Assembly: GCA_012961565.1 (NCBI GenBank)
Contig: DTZC01000041.1
Span: 1-10,854 of the forward strand
Reading direction: 5' to 3'
DNA: 10,854 nt
Source: Dehalococcoidia bacterium
GTDB lineage: Bacteria > Chloroflexota > Dehalococcoidia > GIF9 > UBA5629
Position 1 is the stretch's first letter, and each line of letters opens with the position of its first letter. The notes beneath the pieces were generated by a model, which worked only from the letters and a program-made list of their open reading frames with translations, was not told the origin of the DNA and ran no database searches. The translations under genes and the position numbers were made by a program. Below, piece by piece: positions 1-6,397 of the stretch.

Positions 1-25
1 GGGGGTTCGAATCCCCCTATCTCCA
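1..25 (+). tRNA. tRNA gene, 3' end only (T arm and acceptor strand)
   Basis: The first 25 bases fold as the end of a tRNA. A 5-bp T stem (GGGGG at 1-5 with CCCCC at 13-17) closes the classic 7-base loop TTCGAAT. It is followed by a 7-base acceptor strand TATCTCC (18-24) and discriminator A (25). CCA is not encoded and would be added after transcription. The 5' part with the anticodon lies outside the window, so the amino acid identity cannot be read. The implied 5' acceptor strand GGAGATA is only loosely suggestive. Confidence 0.85.
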
Positions 26-200
26 TATTGACACAATTTGACAGTGTGAACCAGACCGGTCACTTCTCGGAAAGAGGATTCTGATAGCTCCACTGACCAC
101 AAGCTGTTGTCTCGTAAGGAAATGACTGCAATAAATGTCCAAAGACCACGGGTCTGGATGCTAACCACTTTGGTATGAAAAAACAGGCCTGGTTTTAATA
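26..200 (+). other. Noncoding gap between tRNA and FAD oxidoreductase
   Basis: There is no supported gene here. A short stem is possible at 143-155 (AGACC-ACG-GGTCT). The sequence GGTCTGG at 151-157 could instead pair with CCAGACC at 51-57, 93 bases away. An 8-base palindrome CAGGCCTG sits at 184-191, just before the ribosome binding site. None of this matches a riboswitch class I recognise. Confidence 0.4.
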
Positions 201-205
201 GGAGG
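201..205 (+). promoter_or_regulatory. Strong Shine-Dalgarno site of the FAD oxidoreductase gene
   Basis: GGAGG lies 11 bases before the ATG at 217, followed by a second purine run (TAGGAG, 206-211). This is the best ribosome binding site in the window and fixes the start of the downstream gene. No convincing sigma-70 promoter was found between the tRNA end and this site. Two TTGACA hexamers (28-33 and 38-43) have no -10 partner at normal spacing. Confidence 0.7.
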
Positions 206-216
206 TAGGAGAAAAA

Positions 217-1560
217 ATGGCTGAAGACTACCAAAGCAAGAGCTTCTGGCTTGCCAGCTCTGGACCATACCGGGAAAGCCCACCACTGGATGGTGACTTA
301 AAGTGCGATGTGGCTGTGGTTGGTGGTGGCTTTGCCGGGATTGCCACAGCATATTTCCTGAAGAAGACTGAACCATCGCTGCATGTAGTCGTGCTGGAGA
401 GTGAAGTGGTCGGTTTTGGTGCTTCGGGACGCAATGCTGGCTTTGCCATGACTACCTTTGGTCTGGCGATGTCGCTGACCAAGGCTTTATTCGGACCGGA
501 AAAGACAAGACAGGCGCACCACTATATGGAACGAGCAGTTGACCTTGTAGGTGAACTTGTGGCAGAGCACAATCTCGACTGCGATTATGAGCGGACCGGT
601 TTCCTACGTGTAGCGACAACACCAGCATATGTCAAACGTATCAAGGAGGAGGTCAAACTAGCCGAGTCCCTGGGGCTGGAAGGCATTGAGTGGATTGATG
701 ATGGGGCTGTCCGAGCACGTGTGAACTCACCCGTATTCTTAGGAGCCTGGTGGGAACCAAGATGTGCGCTACTTAATCCTGTCAAGTTAGTGCGTGAAAT
801 GAAGCGTGTCGCAGAACATCTTGGCGCGCAGGTCTGTGAGCGGACACCGGTAACCGAGATACAGCGCCACGCGGACGCCTTCGAGCTAAAAACTCCCAAA
901 GGCTGTGTAACAGCCGCTCGGCTTGCCCTGACTACCAACGCCTATTCGCTCTCTATCCCTCAGCTCCGCCGTAAGCAAGTGCCGGTATGGACATACATCA
1001 TCCTAACTGAGCCACTTAAGGCTGAACAACTGTCGCCAATCGGCTGGGAAGGTCGTGAGGGTATCGAGGACTATCGCAACTTGGTCCACTACTTTCGGCT
1101 GACCCCGGATAACCGCCTGCTTATGGGTGGCAGAGACATAAACCTGACTTTCGGTGACAATATGGATAAAGATTTCGATGACCGTATTTTCGCCAAGCTG
1201 CAGCAGGATATTATCACTTTGTTCCCTTCACTGAAAGGCGTCGAAGTCACACACCATTGGGGAGGACCGGTCTCAGTACCCATCGATATGACACCGGCAC
1301 TGGGTTATCTGGGTGACCACCGCGCTGTTTATAGTCTGGGCTGCATGGGACATGGTGTATCTTTAATGCACTTGAACGGTCAGGTTCTTTGCGACCTATT
1401 GCTGGAAAGAAAGACCGAATGGACAGAATGCTTCCCAGTGGGACGACGCATCATCCCCTGGCCCCCAGAACCACTCAGATACATTCTGAGCCAGGCTATC
1501 TTAGGCTATCTCCATGTTGAGGATGCACTGGCGGAACGCAAGGGTTTGGGTGCCATATGA
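217..1560 (+). CDS. FAD-dependent oxidoreductase, DAO/PuuB-like family
   Basis: This 447-residue protein belongs to the D-amino acid oxidase/glycine oxidase superfamily (DAO, COG0665 type). These flavoenzymes oxidise the C-N bond of amino acids or amines. The N-terminus has the W-x(n)-P-x-L-x-G-D leader of PuuB-like members. A Rossmann FAD site follows (GGGFAG, residues 36-41, ending at acidic E61), then the GASGRNAG flavin motif (68-75). Near the C-terminus the [15 protein letters not shown] segment matches the conserved FAD-binding G-x-x-G-H-G region. There is no signal peptide or membrane segment, so it is probably cytosolic. Length is normal (PuuB is about 426). The ATG is set by GGAGG at 201-205. 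It stands alone between a tRNA and the convergent trxB, so context does not reveal the substrate. Family assignment is firm; substrate is unknown. Confidence 0.9.
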   Translation: MAEDYQSKSFWLASSGPYRESPPLDGDLKCDVAVVGGGFAGIATAYFLKKTEPSLHVVVLESEVVGFGASGRNAGFAMTTFGLAMSLTKALFGPEKTRQAHHYMERAVDLVGELVAEHNLDCDYERTGFLRVATTPAYVKRIKEEVKLAESLGLEGIEWIDDGAVRARVNSPVFLGAWWEPRCALLNPVKLVREMKRVAEHLGAQVCERTPVTEIQRHADAFELKTPKGCVTAARLALTTNAYSLSIPQLRRKQVPVWTYIILTEPLKAEQLSPIGWEGREGIEDYRNLVHYFRLTPDNRLLMGGRDINLTFGDNMDKDFDDRIFAKLQQDIITLFPSLKGVEVTHHWGGPVSVPIDMTPALGYLGDHRAVYSLGCMGHGVSLMHLNGQVLCDLLLERKTEWTECFPVGRRIIPWPPEPLRYILSQAILGYLHVEDALAERKGLGAI

Positions 1561-1632
1561 TTTCTCAATATGCCACCGAAAGGGTTATCCCAGTGAGTCT
1601 AAACTAAAAGTGAAGTATGGTACTATAGGCAG

Positions 1633-2550
1633 TTAGTTTCTCTCCCGCAGGTATCTGAAGGCAGATAGGGCAGCGGTAGCACCATCACCAACAGCGCTGG
1701 CTATCTGGCGAACTGAGTTCCTGCGAATATCGCCACAGGCAAAGACACCCGGTGCTGAAGTAGCCATGAACTCATCAGTTATAATATGTCCAGTGTCATC
1801 CAGTTTCACGATGTCAGCAAAGCGCTGACTGTTAGGCTTGAGACCCACAGCAACGAAAACCCCAGCCACTGGCAGTGAGAAAGATTTACCGGTTTTTACA
1901 TTGCGCAGCTTGAGTCCGGTTACTCTGCTCTCTCCCAAAATCTCGACAACCACCGTATCCCAGACAAACTTCAATTTAGGCTGCGCTAAGGCCTGCTGCT
2001 GAAGGACCTGACTAGCTCGAAGCTGATTGCGTCGATGTATAACATAAACATTGCTGGCATACTGACTCAATTCCAGAGCATCAGTCATAGCAGTATCACC
2101 ACCACCAACTACTGCCACATCCTGATCTCGAAAGAAAAAGCCATCGCAAGTAGCACAGTAAGAAACGCCTAAGCCTAACAACCTATCCTCGCCAGGCACG
2201 TCCAGCTTGCGATGTTCCGAGCCAACGGCAATGATAACAGCACCAGTACCGAAATCACCTTCGCTGGTAGTGACCAAGTACACGTCCTCTGGCTTTACAG
2301 CCAGGACCTCAGCACTGGCAGTCTCCAGACCATATTTCGCAGCTTGCTTCTGCATAAGTGTAGCCAATTCCAAACCTGATATACCTTCAGGAAAGCCAGG
2401 ATAATTCTCTACTCGGCGGGCATTGACTATCTGCCCCCCGAAAATACCCCGCTCCAAGAGCAAAGTCTTGAGACCAGCTCGAGAGGTGTACATACCTGCA
2501 GTAAGCCCCGCCGGACCACCCCCAATCACAACAACTTCATATCTGACCAT
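1633..2550 (-). CDS. trxB: Thioredoxin reductase (NADPH, FAD)
   Basis: This cytosolic flavoenzyme of 305 residues passes electrons from NADPH to thioredoxin. The N-terminal FAD site is GGGPAG (residues 10-15). The redox-active disulfide is C-A-T-C at 132-135 within the CATCDG motif. The NADPH domain follows, with GGGDTA (149-154) and the HRR phosphate-binding motif (172-174). The C-terminal FAD motif FACGDI (270-275) and the RQIASAVGDG segment (281-290) complete the signature of low-molecular-weight TrxB. Length is typical. A purine-rich AGGGGG lies just before the ATG. No thioredoxin gene is adjacent. The gene is divergent from the histidine kinase and convergent with the FAD oxidoreductase. 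A related ferredoxin-NADP reductase is possible in this fold, but the CxxC motif and HRR favour TrxB. Confidence 0.95.
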   Translation of the reverse strand: MVRYEVVVIGGGPAGLTAGMYTSRAGLKTLLLERGIFGGQIVNARRVENYPGFPEGISGLELATLMQKQAAKYGLETASAEVLAVKPEDVYLVTTSEGDFGTGAVIIAVGSEHRKLDVPGEDRLLGLGVSYCATCDGFFFRDQDVAVVGGGDTAMTDALELSQYASNVYVIHRRNQLRASQVLQQQALAQPKLKFVWDTVVVEILGESRVTGLKLRNVKTGKSFSLPVAGVFVAVGLKPNSQRFADIVKLDDTGHIITDEFMATSAPGVFACGDIRRNSVRQIASAVGDGATAALSAFRYLRERN

Positions 2551-2574
2551 CAGTCCCCCTGCTTCTACCTAATG

Positions 2575-2580
2575 ATTATA
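2575..2580 (-). promoter_or_regulatory. Candidate -10 box of trxB
   Basis: Read on the minus strand, positions 2580 to 2575 are a perfect TATAAT. This would start transcription about 18 bases before the trxB ATG. No good -35 hexamer is seen at 16-18 bases upstream, where the sequence is GTGCAG-like. The promoter may be weak or activator dependent. The palindrome at 2602-2618 touches exactly that -35 position. Promoter assignment is an inference from consensus and position. Confidence 0.5.
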
Positions 2581-2601
2581 ACCGATAATCGTCTGAACTG
2601 C

Positions 2602-2618
2602 ACTAACGCAGCGTTAGT
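2602..2618. promoter_or_regulatory. Perfect 17-base palindrome, candidate operator upstream of trxB
   Basis: ACTAACGC and GCGTTAGT are exact inverted repeats around a central A at 2610. The palindrome covers the position where the -35 region of the trxB promoter would lie. Size and symmetry fit a binding site for a dimeric helix-turn-helix regulator. It has no T-tract and only a one-base centre, so it is not an intrinsic terminator. Which protein binds is unknown. Confidence 0.5.
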
Positions 2619-2639
2619 ATTACCTTGGTATTACCTAGG
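2618..2639. repeat. Two-copy 11-base tandem repeat
   Basis: TATTACCTTGG (2618-2628) is followed directly by TATTACCTAGG (2629-2639), identical at 10 of 11 positions. A much degraded third unit, TATGTTTAAGG, may follow at 2640-2650. An 11-base period is close to one helical turn, so repeated protein contacts on one DNA face are conceivable. The repeat abuts the 17-base palindrome. Confidence 0.5.
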
Positions 2640-2664
2640 TATGTTTAAGGTACGACCATAATCT

Positions 2665-2821
2665 TTGCATTTATTGCATTGTAGGCGCAGGATAAGAGAG
2701 CTTGACATAATGCAACTATCCAGTAGATAAGTCCTAACTCACATAATGATTTAGTCATGCTCCAGGCTTTTTAAGGCATCTAAGGCTTGACAGCTGTGTC
2801 AGTTTTATACCATTATGCAAC
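2665..2821. promoter_or_regulatory. Cluster of four TTGCAT motifs before the kinase gene
   Basis: TTGCATT occurs at 2665-2671 and again at 2674-2680. Its reverse complement AATGCAA is at 2709-2715, and the variant TATGCAA is at 2814-2820. The last two copies share the longer string ATGCAACT. Four copies of a hexamer in some 160 bases is more than expected by chance. A TTGACA hexamer at 2787-2792 with CATTAT at 2811-2816 (18-base spacer) could be a plus-strand promoter overlapping the last copy. All functional meaning is inferred. Confidence 0.35.
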
Positions 2822-2964
2822 TTGCTTCCGAGACAAAGAACCATTCAGGTGACTCATGGAGAGCCGGTGATATTCTGGCATACAGCAGTCAGTCAGTTGT
2901 TGTGGAAAAGCTCCTGGCAAGAGCCAACCTTGATGCAGCTAGAAAAGATAGCAGGGAAAGGTTC

Positions 2965-5133
2965 ATGAGTCTACAAAGCAAGACCGCGCTCATAATAGGA
3001 GGAATGTTAATTGCCGCTGGCATCTTTGTGCTCGCTGTCTCCCACAGTTTTCTGTTAGATAGTTTTGCCAGACTGGATGAAAGTAGGGTAGCCAGTAATG
3101 TCGAGCGAGGACTGGACGCCCTTGCTGATAGGGTTAACTATTTGGATGCAATCGCCTCAGATTGGGCAGCATGGGACGACACATATGCCTTCATCGAAGA
3201 TGGCAACGAAGAGTATATCAGCGCAAATCTGGTTGACAGTACCTTCGTCACTCTAAACCTCAACCTCATGCTGTTTATCAACTCTGCTGGTCAGATTGTC
3301 TTCGCCAGAGCTTTCGATTTAGAAAATGAAACAGAAACAGCTCTGCCAGCAGGACTGCAAGAGCATGTTTCAACCAGCAGCCTGCTCCTGCAACATGATA
3401 CTCTACAGAGCAGTCTAAAAGGCATCATCCTGCTGCCCAATGGTCCCATGCTTGTCGCTTCACGACCTATCCTGACCAGCGATGAGCAGGGTCCCATTCG
3501 GGGCACTTTGGTAATGGGACGCTACCTCGACCAAGCTGAGGTTGCAGAACTTGCTGCGCTGACACACACATCGATCACCATAAGCCGACTTGGTGAAATA
3601 GAAGCACCTCCCGGGTTACACGCTGTAAATTTATCTGTGCCAGAAAAGCCACCGGCCATTGTTCGACCGCTGGATGATGATACCATTGCTGGCTATGCTG
3701 CCATAAAAGATATTTATGGCAAACCAGCCGTTGTGTTGAGGGTTGATATGCCCCGAGAAATTTATGCATACGGTGTTGCCGCTGTGCGCTACCTCATCCT
3801 TTTCCTCATAGCCATTGGCTTCATAACAGGTATAGCAGGCTTAATATTAGTCCACAAGTTGATATTGTCCCGACTGGCACAATTGGGCAACAGTGTGCAT
3901 ACCATAAGCAAAAGAGGCGATATGTCAGTCCGTTTGCCCGTGACTGGGAATGATGAGATATCACAGCTCGCCCTCAACATAAACCAAATGCTGGACGAGC
4001 TGGGGCGTTCTCAGGTTCTGTTGCAGGAAAGCGAGCAGAAATATCGCACCATTCTGGATGACATGGAAGAGGCATATGTGGAAACAGATGTAGCAGGAAA
4101 CGTCACTTTTTTCAATGATTACTTCCAGAAAGTATTAGGGCGTTCTAGTGAGGAACTGATGGGGATGAACTACAGAGCACTTGTAGGCGAGGAAGATATC
4201 AAACCTTTATACTATGTTTCCAACAAAGTGTATCGCACTGGTCAGCCGGCACGAGTTGTCTCTTTTAGATTCCTGCGTCAGGATGGTAGTGCCGGATTTT
4301 TTGAAGTTTCTATTTATCCCCGCCGAAGTCAGGATGGCGAAATCGTTGGATTCCGCCTGCTGGGACATGATATTACCGAGCGCAAGAAAGCGGAACAGCA
4401 ACTGCTTATGACCAGCAAACTGGCTTCTATTGGTGAACTGACTGCCGGGATAGCTCACGAACTGAATAATCCATTGACCGGCGTTATCGGTTATGCTCAA
4501 CTGTTGATGGATGCTCCTGATGTGCCACCGCAAGTCAAGTCAGACCTGGAAAAGATTTACCAAGAAAGCCAGCGGGCTGCCAAGATAGTGCACAATCTTC
4601 TCAGCTTTGCCCGCCAGCGTCAGCCGGAAAAACACCTGGTCGATGTCAATGAGCTGATACAGAAGACTCTGGAGATGCGAAGTTATAGACTAGTGACAAG
4701 CAACATCGAGCTTCACCTCGAACTTCAAGCAGGTCTTCCGCGGATTCTAGCTGATTACCACCAACTCCAGCAGGTGTTGCTAAATATTCTAGTGAATGCA
4801 GAACAGGCGCTGGCCGAGGTAAAGCATCAAGGTAAGATTTGGCTCTCATCGTCTGCCGGACACGAGTATGTAACAATCTCCATCAGGGATAATGGTCCTG
4901 GCATCCCCAAAAGCAACATCACCAGAATATTCGACCCATTCTTCACCACCAAGGAAGTGGGCAAAGGCACTGGATTAGGTCTCAGCGTCTGTCATGGCAT
5001 CATCACTGCTCACGGGGGCAACATATATGTTGACAGCAGGGTAGGGAAGGGAGCGACCTTCACTATCGAGCTTCCAATAGTAAGCGGCGAGAGTGCAGTA
5101 CTCAAAGACAAAGATAGAATGGAGAATAGCTAA
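2965..5133 (+). CDS. Membrane histidine kinase, CHASE4-HAMP-PAS-HisKA-HATPase
   Basis: This is a sensor kinase of 722 residues from the preferred ATG at 2965. The order is: membrane helix at about 7-26; extracytoplasmic CHASE4-like sensor domain, with its hallmark DWAAWDD at 66-72; second membrane helix at about 275-296; HAMP linker (about 297-349); PAS domain (about 360-477); and an NtrB-like kinase core. The phosphorylated histidine is H498 in the H-E-L-N-N-P box. The ATP lid shows the N box (N607, N611), the D-N-G-P-G-I G1 box (642-647), the F box FDPFF (656-660) and the G2 box G-K-G-T-G-L-G (666-672). All catalytic motifs are intact. The frame is open back to an ATG at 2815, but that start has no Shine-Dalgarno and lies inside a likely -10 box, whereas AGGGAAAGG precedes 2965. 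No response regulator is adjacent, so target and ligand are unknown. Confidence 0.92.
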   Translation: MSLQSKTALIIGGMLIAAGIFVLAVSHSFLLDSFARLDESRVASNVERGLDALADRVNYLDAIASDWAAWDDTYAFIEDGNEEYISANLVDSTFVTLNLNLMLFINSAGQIVFARAFDLENETETALPAGLQEHVSTSSLLLQHDTLQSSLKGIILLPNGPMLVASRPILTSDEQGPIRGTLVMGRYLDQAEVAELAALTHTSITISRLGEIEAPPGLHAVNLSVPEKPPAIVRPLDDDTIAGYAAIKDIYGKPAVVLRVDMPREIYAYGVAAVRYLILFLIAIGFITGIAGLILVHKLILSRLAQLGNSVHTISKRGDMSVRLPVTGNDEISQLALNINQMLDELGRSQVLLQESEQKYRTILDDMEEAYVETDVAGNVTFFNDYFQKVLGRSSEELMGMNYRALVGEEDIKPLYYVSNKVYRTGQPARVVSFRFLRQDGSAGFFEVSIYPRRSQDGEIVGFRLLGHDITERKKAEQQLLMTSKLASIGELTAGIAHELNNPLTGVIGYAQLLMDAPDVPPQVKSDLEKIYQESQRAAKIVHNLLSFARQRQPEKHLVDVNELIQKTLEMRSYRLVTSNIELHLELQAGLPRILADYHQLQQVLLNILVNAEQALAEVKHQGKIWLSSSAGHEYVTISIRDNGPGIPKSNITRIFDPFFTTKEVGKGTGLGLSVCHGIITAHGGNIYVDSRVGKGATFTIELPIVSGESAVLKDKDRMENS

Positions 5134-5277
5134 GCAGAGCTAGCGGGATTTCTAGCCCGGAGGCTATAAGGTCAAGAATTCGTTGGCTGGAATATCAAAA
5201 CCCGGAATAAGATACTTGACATAAAATATTGAATCTCGTTTGCCTTCTATAGTTCCACAAGACAAGAGGGGGCGCCC
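5134..5277. other. Convergent gap between histidine kinase and xer
   Basis: No gene is supported in these 144 bases. A weak GCTAG/CTAGC hairpin (5139-5156) follows the kinase stop without a T-tract. On the minus strand, AGGGG-CGC-CCCCT (5279-5267) at the xer stop is a small GC-rich hairpin followed by a modestly T-rich stretch and could be a poor terminator. Neither is a clear intrinsic terminator. Confidence 0.35.
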
Positions 5278-6234
5278 CTAGCCACACTTGTTTCTACCAT
5301 GAAAAGTTTGATGAACTTCCTTTAGCCGTCTATTGGTCACATGTGTGTAGACCTGTGTTGTGCGAATGCTCTCATGACCCAACATCTCCTGGACGGAGCG
5401 AAGGTCGGCACCACCAATCAACAAATCGGTAGCAAATGAGTGTCTCAGAGTATGCGGGGTTACTTCGACGGGCAGACCACATCTTTTAGCATACTTGTTG
5501 ACGATTTCCTCGACAGACCTTGCTGACAGACGCATCTTCTCGCCATCCTTCCGCGCATCGAGTCTGCCACTATAACGGATAAATAGGGGTTTGAAATTGT
5601 CTTTCCTCGTTCGTAAATAGCGCTCAAGCCAATGTGCTGCTGCATCCGAGAGGAAGGCCACTCTTAGTTTGTTACCTTTCCCTCTAACGCCAAATTCTTT
5701 GCGGTGTAGGTCTATCTGGTCGCGGTTCAGCCTAACCAATTCTGACACCCTTAATCCGGTGCTGAACAGTGTTTCTAGAATTGCTCTGTCTCTAAGTCCA
5801 ATCTCGTTTGCTATCTTCGGGCTGTTCAACAATCTGTCTATCTGTTCCGAATTTAAGAAGGTGACTGACCGGGGGCTCTGCTTCGGTAACTCAATTTTAT
5901 CCGGTGATAGGGTAGGAATATCGCGCTGCACCACAAGATAGCGCAGAAAAGCCCGCAGCGCGATGATATGGTATATCTGTGTACTGCGCTTTAACGGCAT
6001 ACCATTCCGATTACGCAAATGCGCCAAATATAGGCGGTATCTTCTGATGAGTTCGGGATTTATGTCACTAGGGTTGGTGACTTTAGCATTATCATCGAGC
6101 CAGCTAAGAAACCGGCTCAGGTAATGTCTATACTCTCGGATGGTGAGTGCTGCGCGTCCTTTCTCGACCTCAAGGTATTCTAGAAAGTCATCGACCAGTG
6201 GTCCCAGAGTCACGGCTCCGTTAGACAATAGCAT
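5278..6234 (-). CDS. xer: Xer-type tyrosine recombinase
   Basis: This site-specific recombinase (318 residues from the ATG at 6234) is probably the chromosome-dimer resolving XerC/XerD type. An N-terminal SAM-like core-binding domain (about 9-105) precedes the catalytic domain. All six catalytic positions of E. coli XerD have counterparts: R162 (T-G-L-R-V-S-E-L), K186 (G-K-G-N-K), H261 and R264 (H-T-L-R-H), H287 (L-G-H-E-S) and nucleophile Y296 (T-Q-V-Y-T-H). The C-terminus resembles XerD. An in-frame ATG at 6294 would add 20 residues unlike any Xer N-terminus. It lies between a TTGACA (6314-6309, minus strand) and a weak TACCAT (6290-6285), so it is likely upstream of the transcript start. 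Before 6234 there is only a distant AGGA. A phage or plasmid integrase is less likely, because no mobile genes or att repeats are near. Confidence 0.9.
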   Translation of the reverse strand: MLLSNGAVTLGPLVDDFLEYLEVEKGRAALTIREYRHYLSRFLSWLDDNAKVTNPSDINPELIRRYRLYLAHLRNRNGMPLKRSTQIYHIIALRAFLRYLVVQRDIPTLSPDKIELPKQSPRSVTFLNSEQIDRLLNSPKIANEIGLRDRAILETLFSTGLRVSELVRLNRDQIDLHRKEFGVRGKGNKLRVAFLSDAAAHWLERYLRTRKDNFKPLFIRYSGRLDARKDGEKMRLSARSVEEIVNKYAKRCGLPVEVTPHTLRHSFATDLLIGGADLRSVQEMLGHESIRTTQVYTHVTNRRLKEVHQTFHGRNKCG

Positions 6235-6284
6235 CTTAAAATGTATCCTGGGTTCGTAAAAGTATCGTTGTCCGAACCACACGT

Positions 6285-6314
6285 ATGGTAACATTGATAG
6301 ACTATCATGTCAAG
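6285..6314 (-). promoter_or_regulatory. Candidate promoter of the xer gene
   Basis: On the minus strand a consensus TTGACA (6314-6309) is followed after 18 bases by TACCAT (6290-6285), which matches TATAAT at four of six positions. Transcription would begin near 6278 and give a leader of about 45 bases to the ATG at 6234. The match is moderate. Read-through from hflX, which ends only 103 to 163 bases upstream on the same strand, is the alternative. Confidence 0.35.
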
Positions 6315-6397
6315 AGCTACCTCTCCGGGCACTCCCAGAGTCCACCACTCTCACAACACCAGCATCTATCACGCAAGTTCCCACAATCGGCTCCTCG

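Noticed and set aside
1..25. tRNA 3' end as an attachment site for an island carrying the tyrosine recombinase
   Set aside because: I found no second copy of the tRNA 3' sequence in the window. The recombinase is Xer-like, and no phage or island genes lie in between.
28..43. Two TTGACA hexamers downstream of the tRNA as promoters of the FAD oxidoreductase
   Set aside because: Neither has an acceptable -10 box at normal spacing.
1561..1632. Terminator between the convergent FAD oxidoreductase and trxB
   Set aside because: No stable hairpin with a T-tract is visible on either strand in these 72 bases.
5214..5241. dif-like site next to the xer gene
   Set aside because: ACTTGACATAA (5214-5224) resembles a dif left arm, but the right arm after a 6-base spacer (5231-5241) does not match the TTATG-type half site.
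5216..5253. Plus-strand promoter reading antisense into xer
   Set aside because: TTGACA at 5216-5221 has no -10 box at 16-18 bases. The TATAGT at 5248-5253 is 26 bases away.
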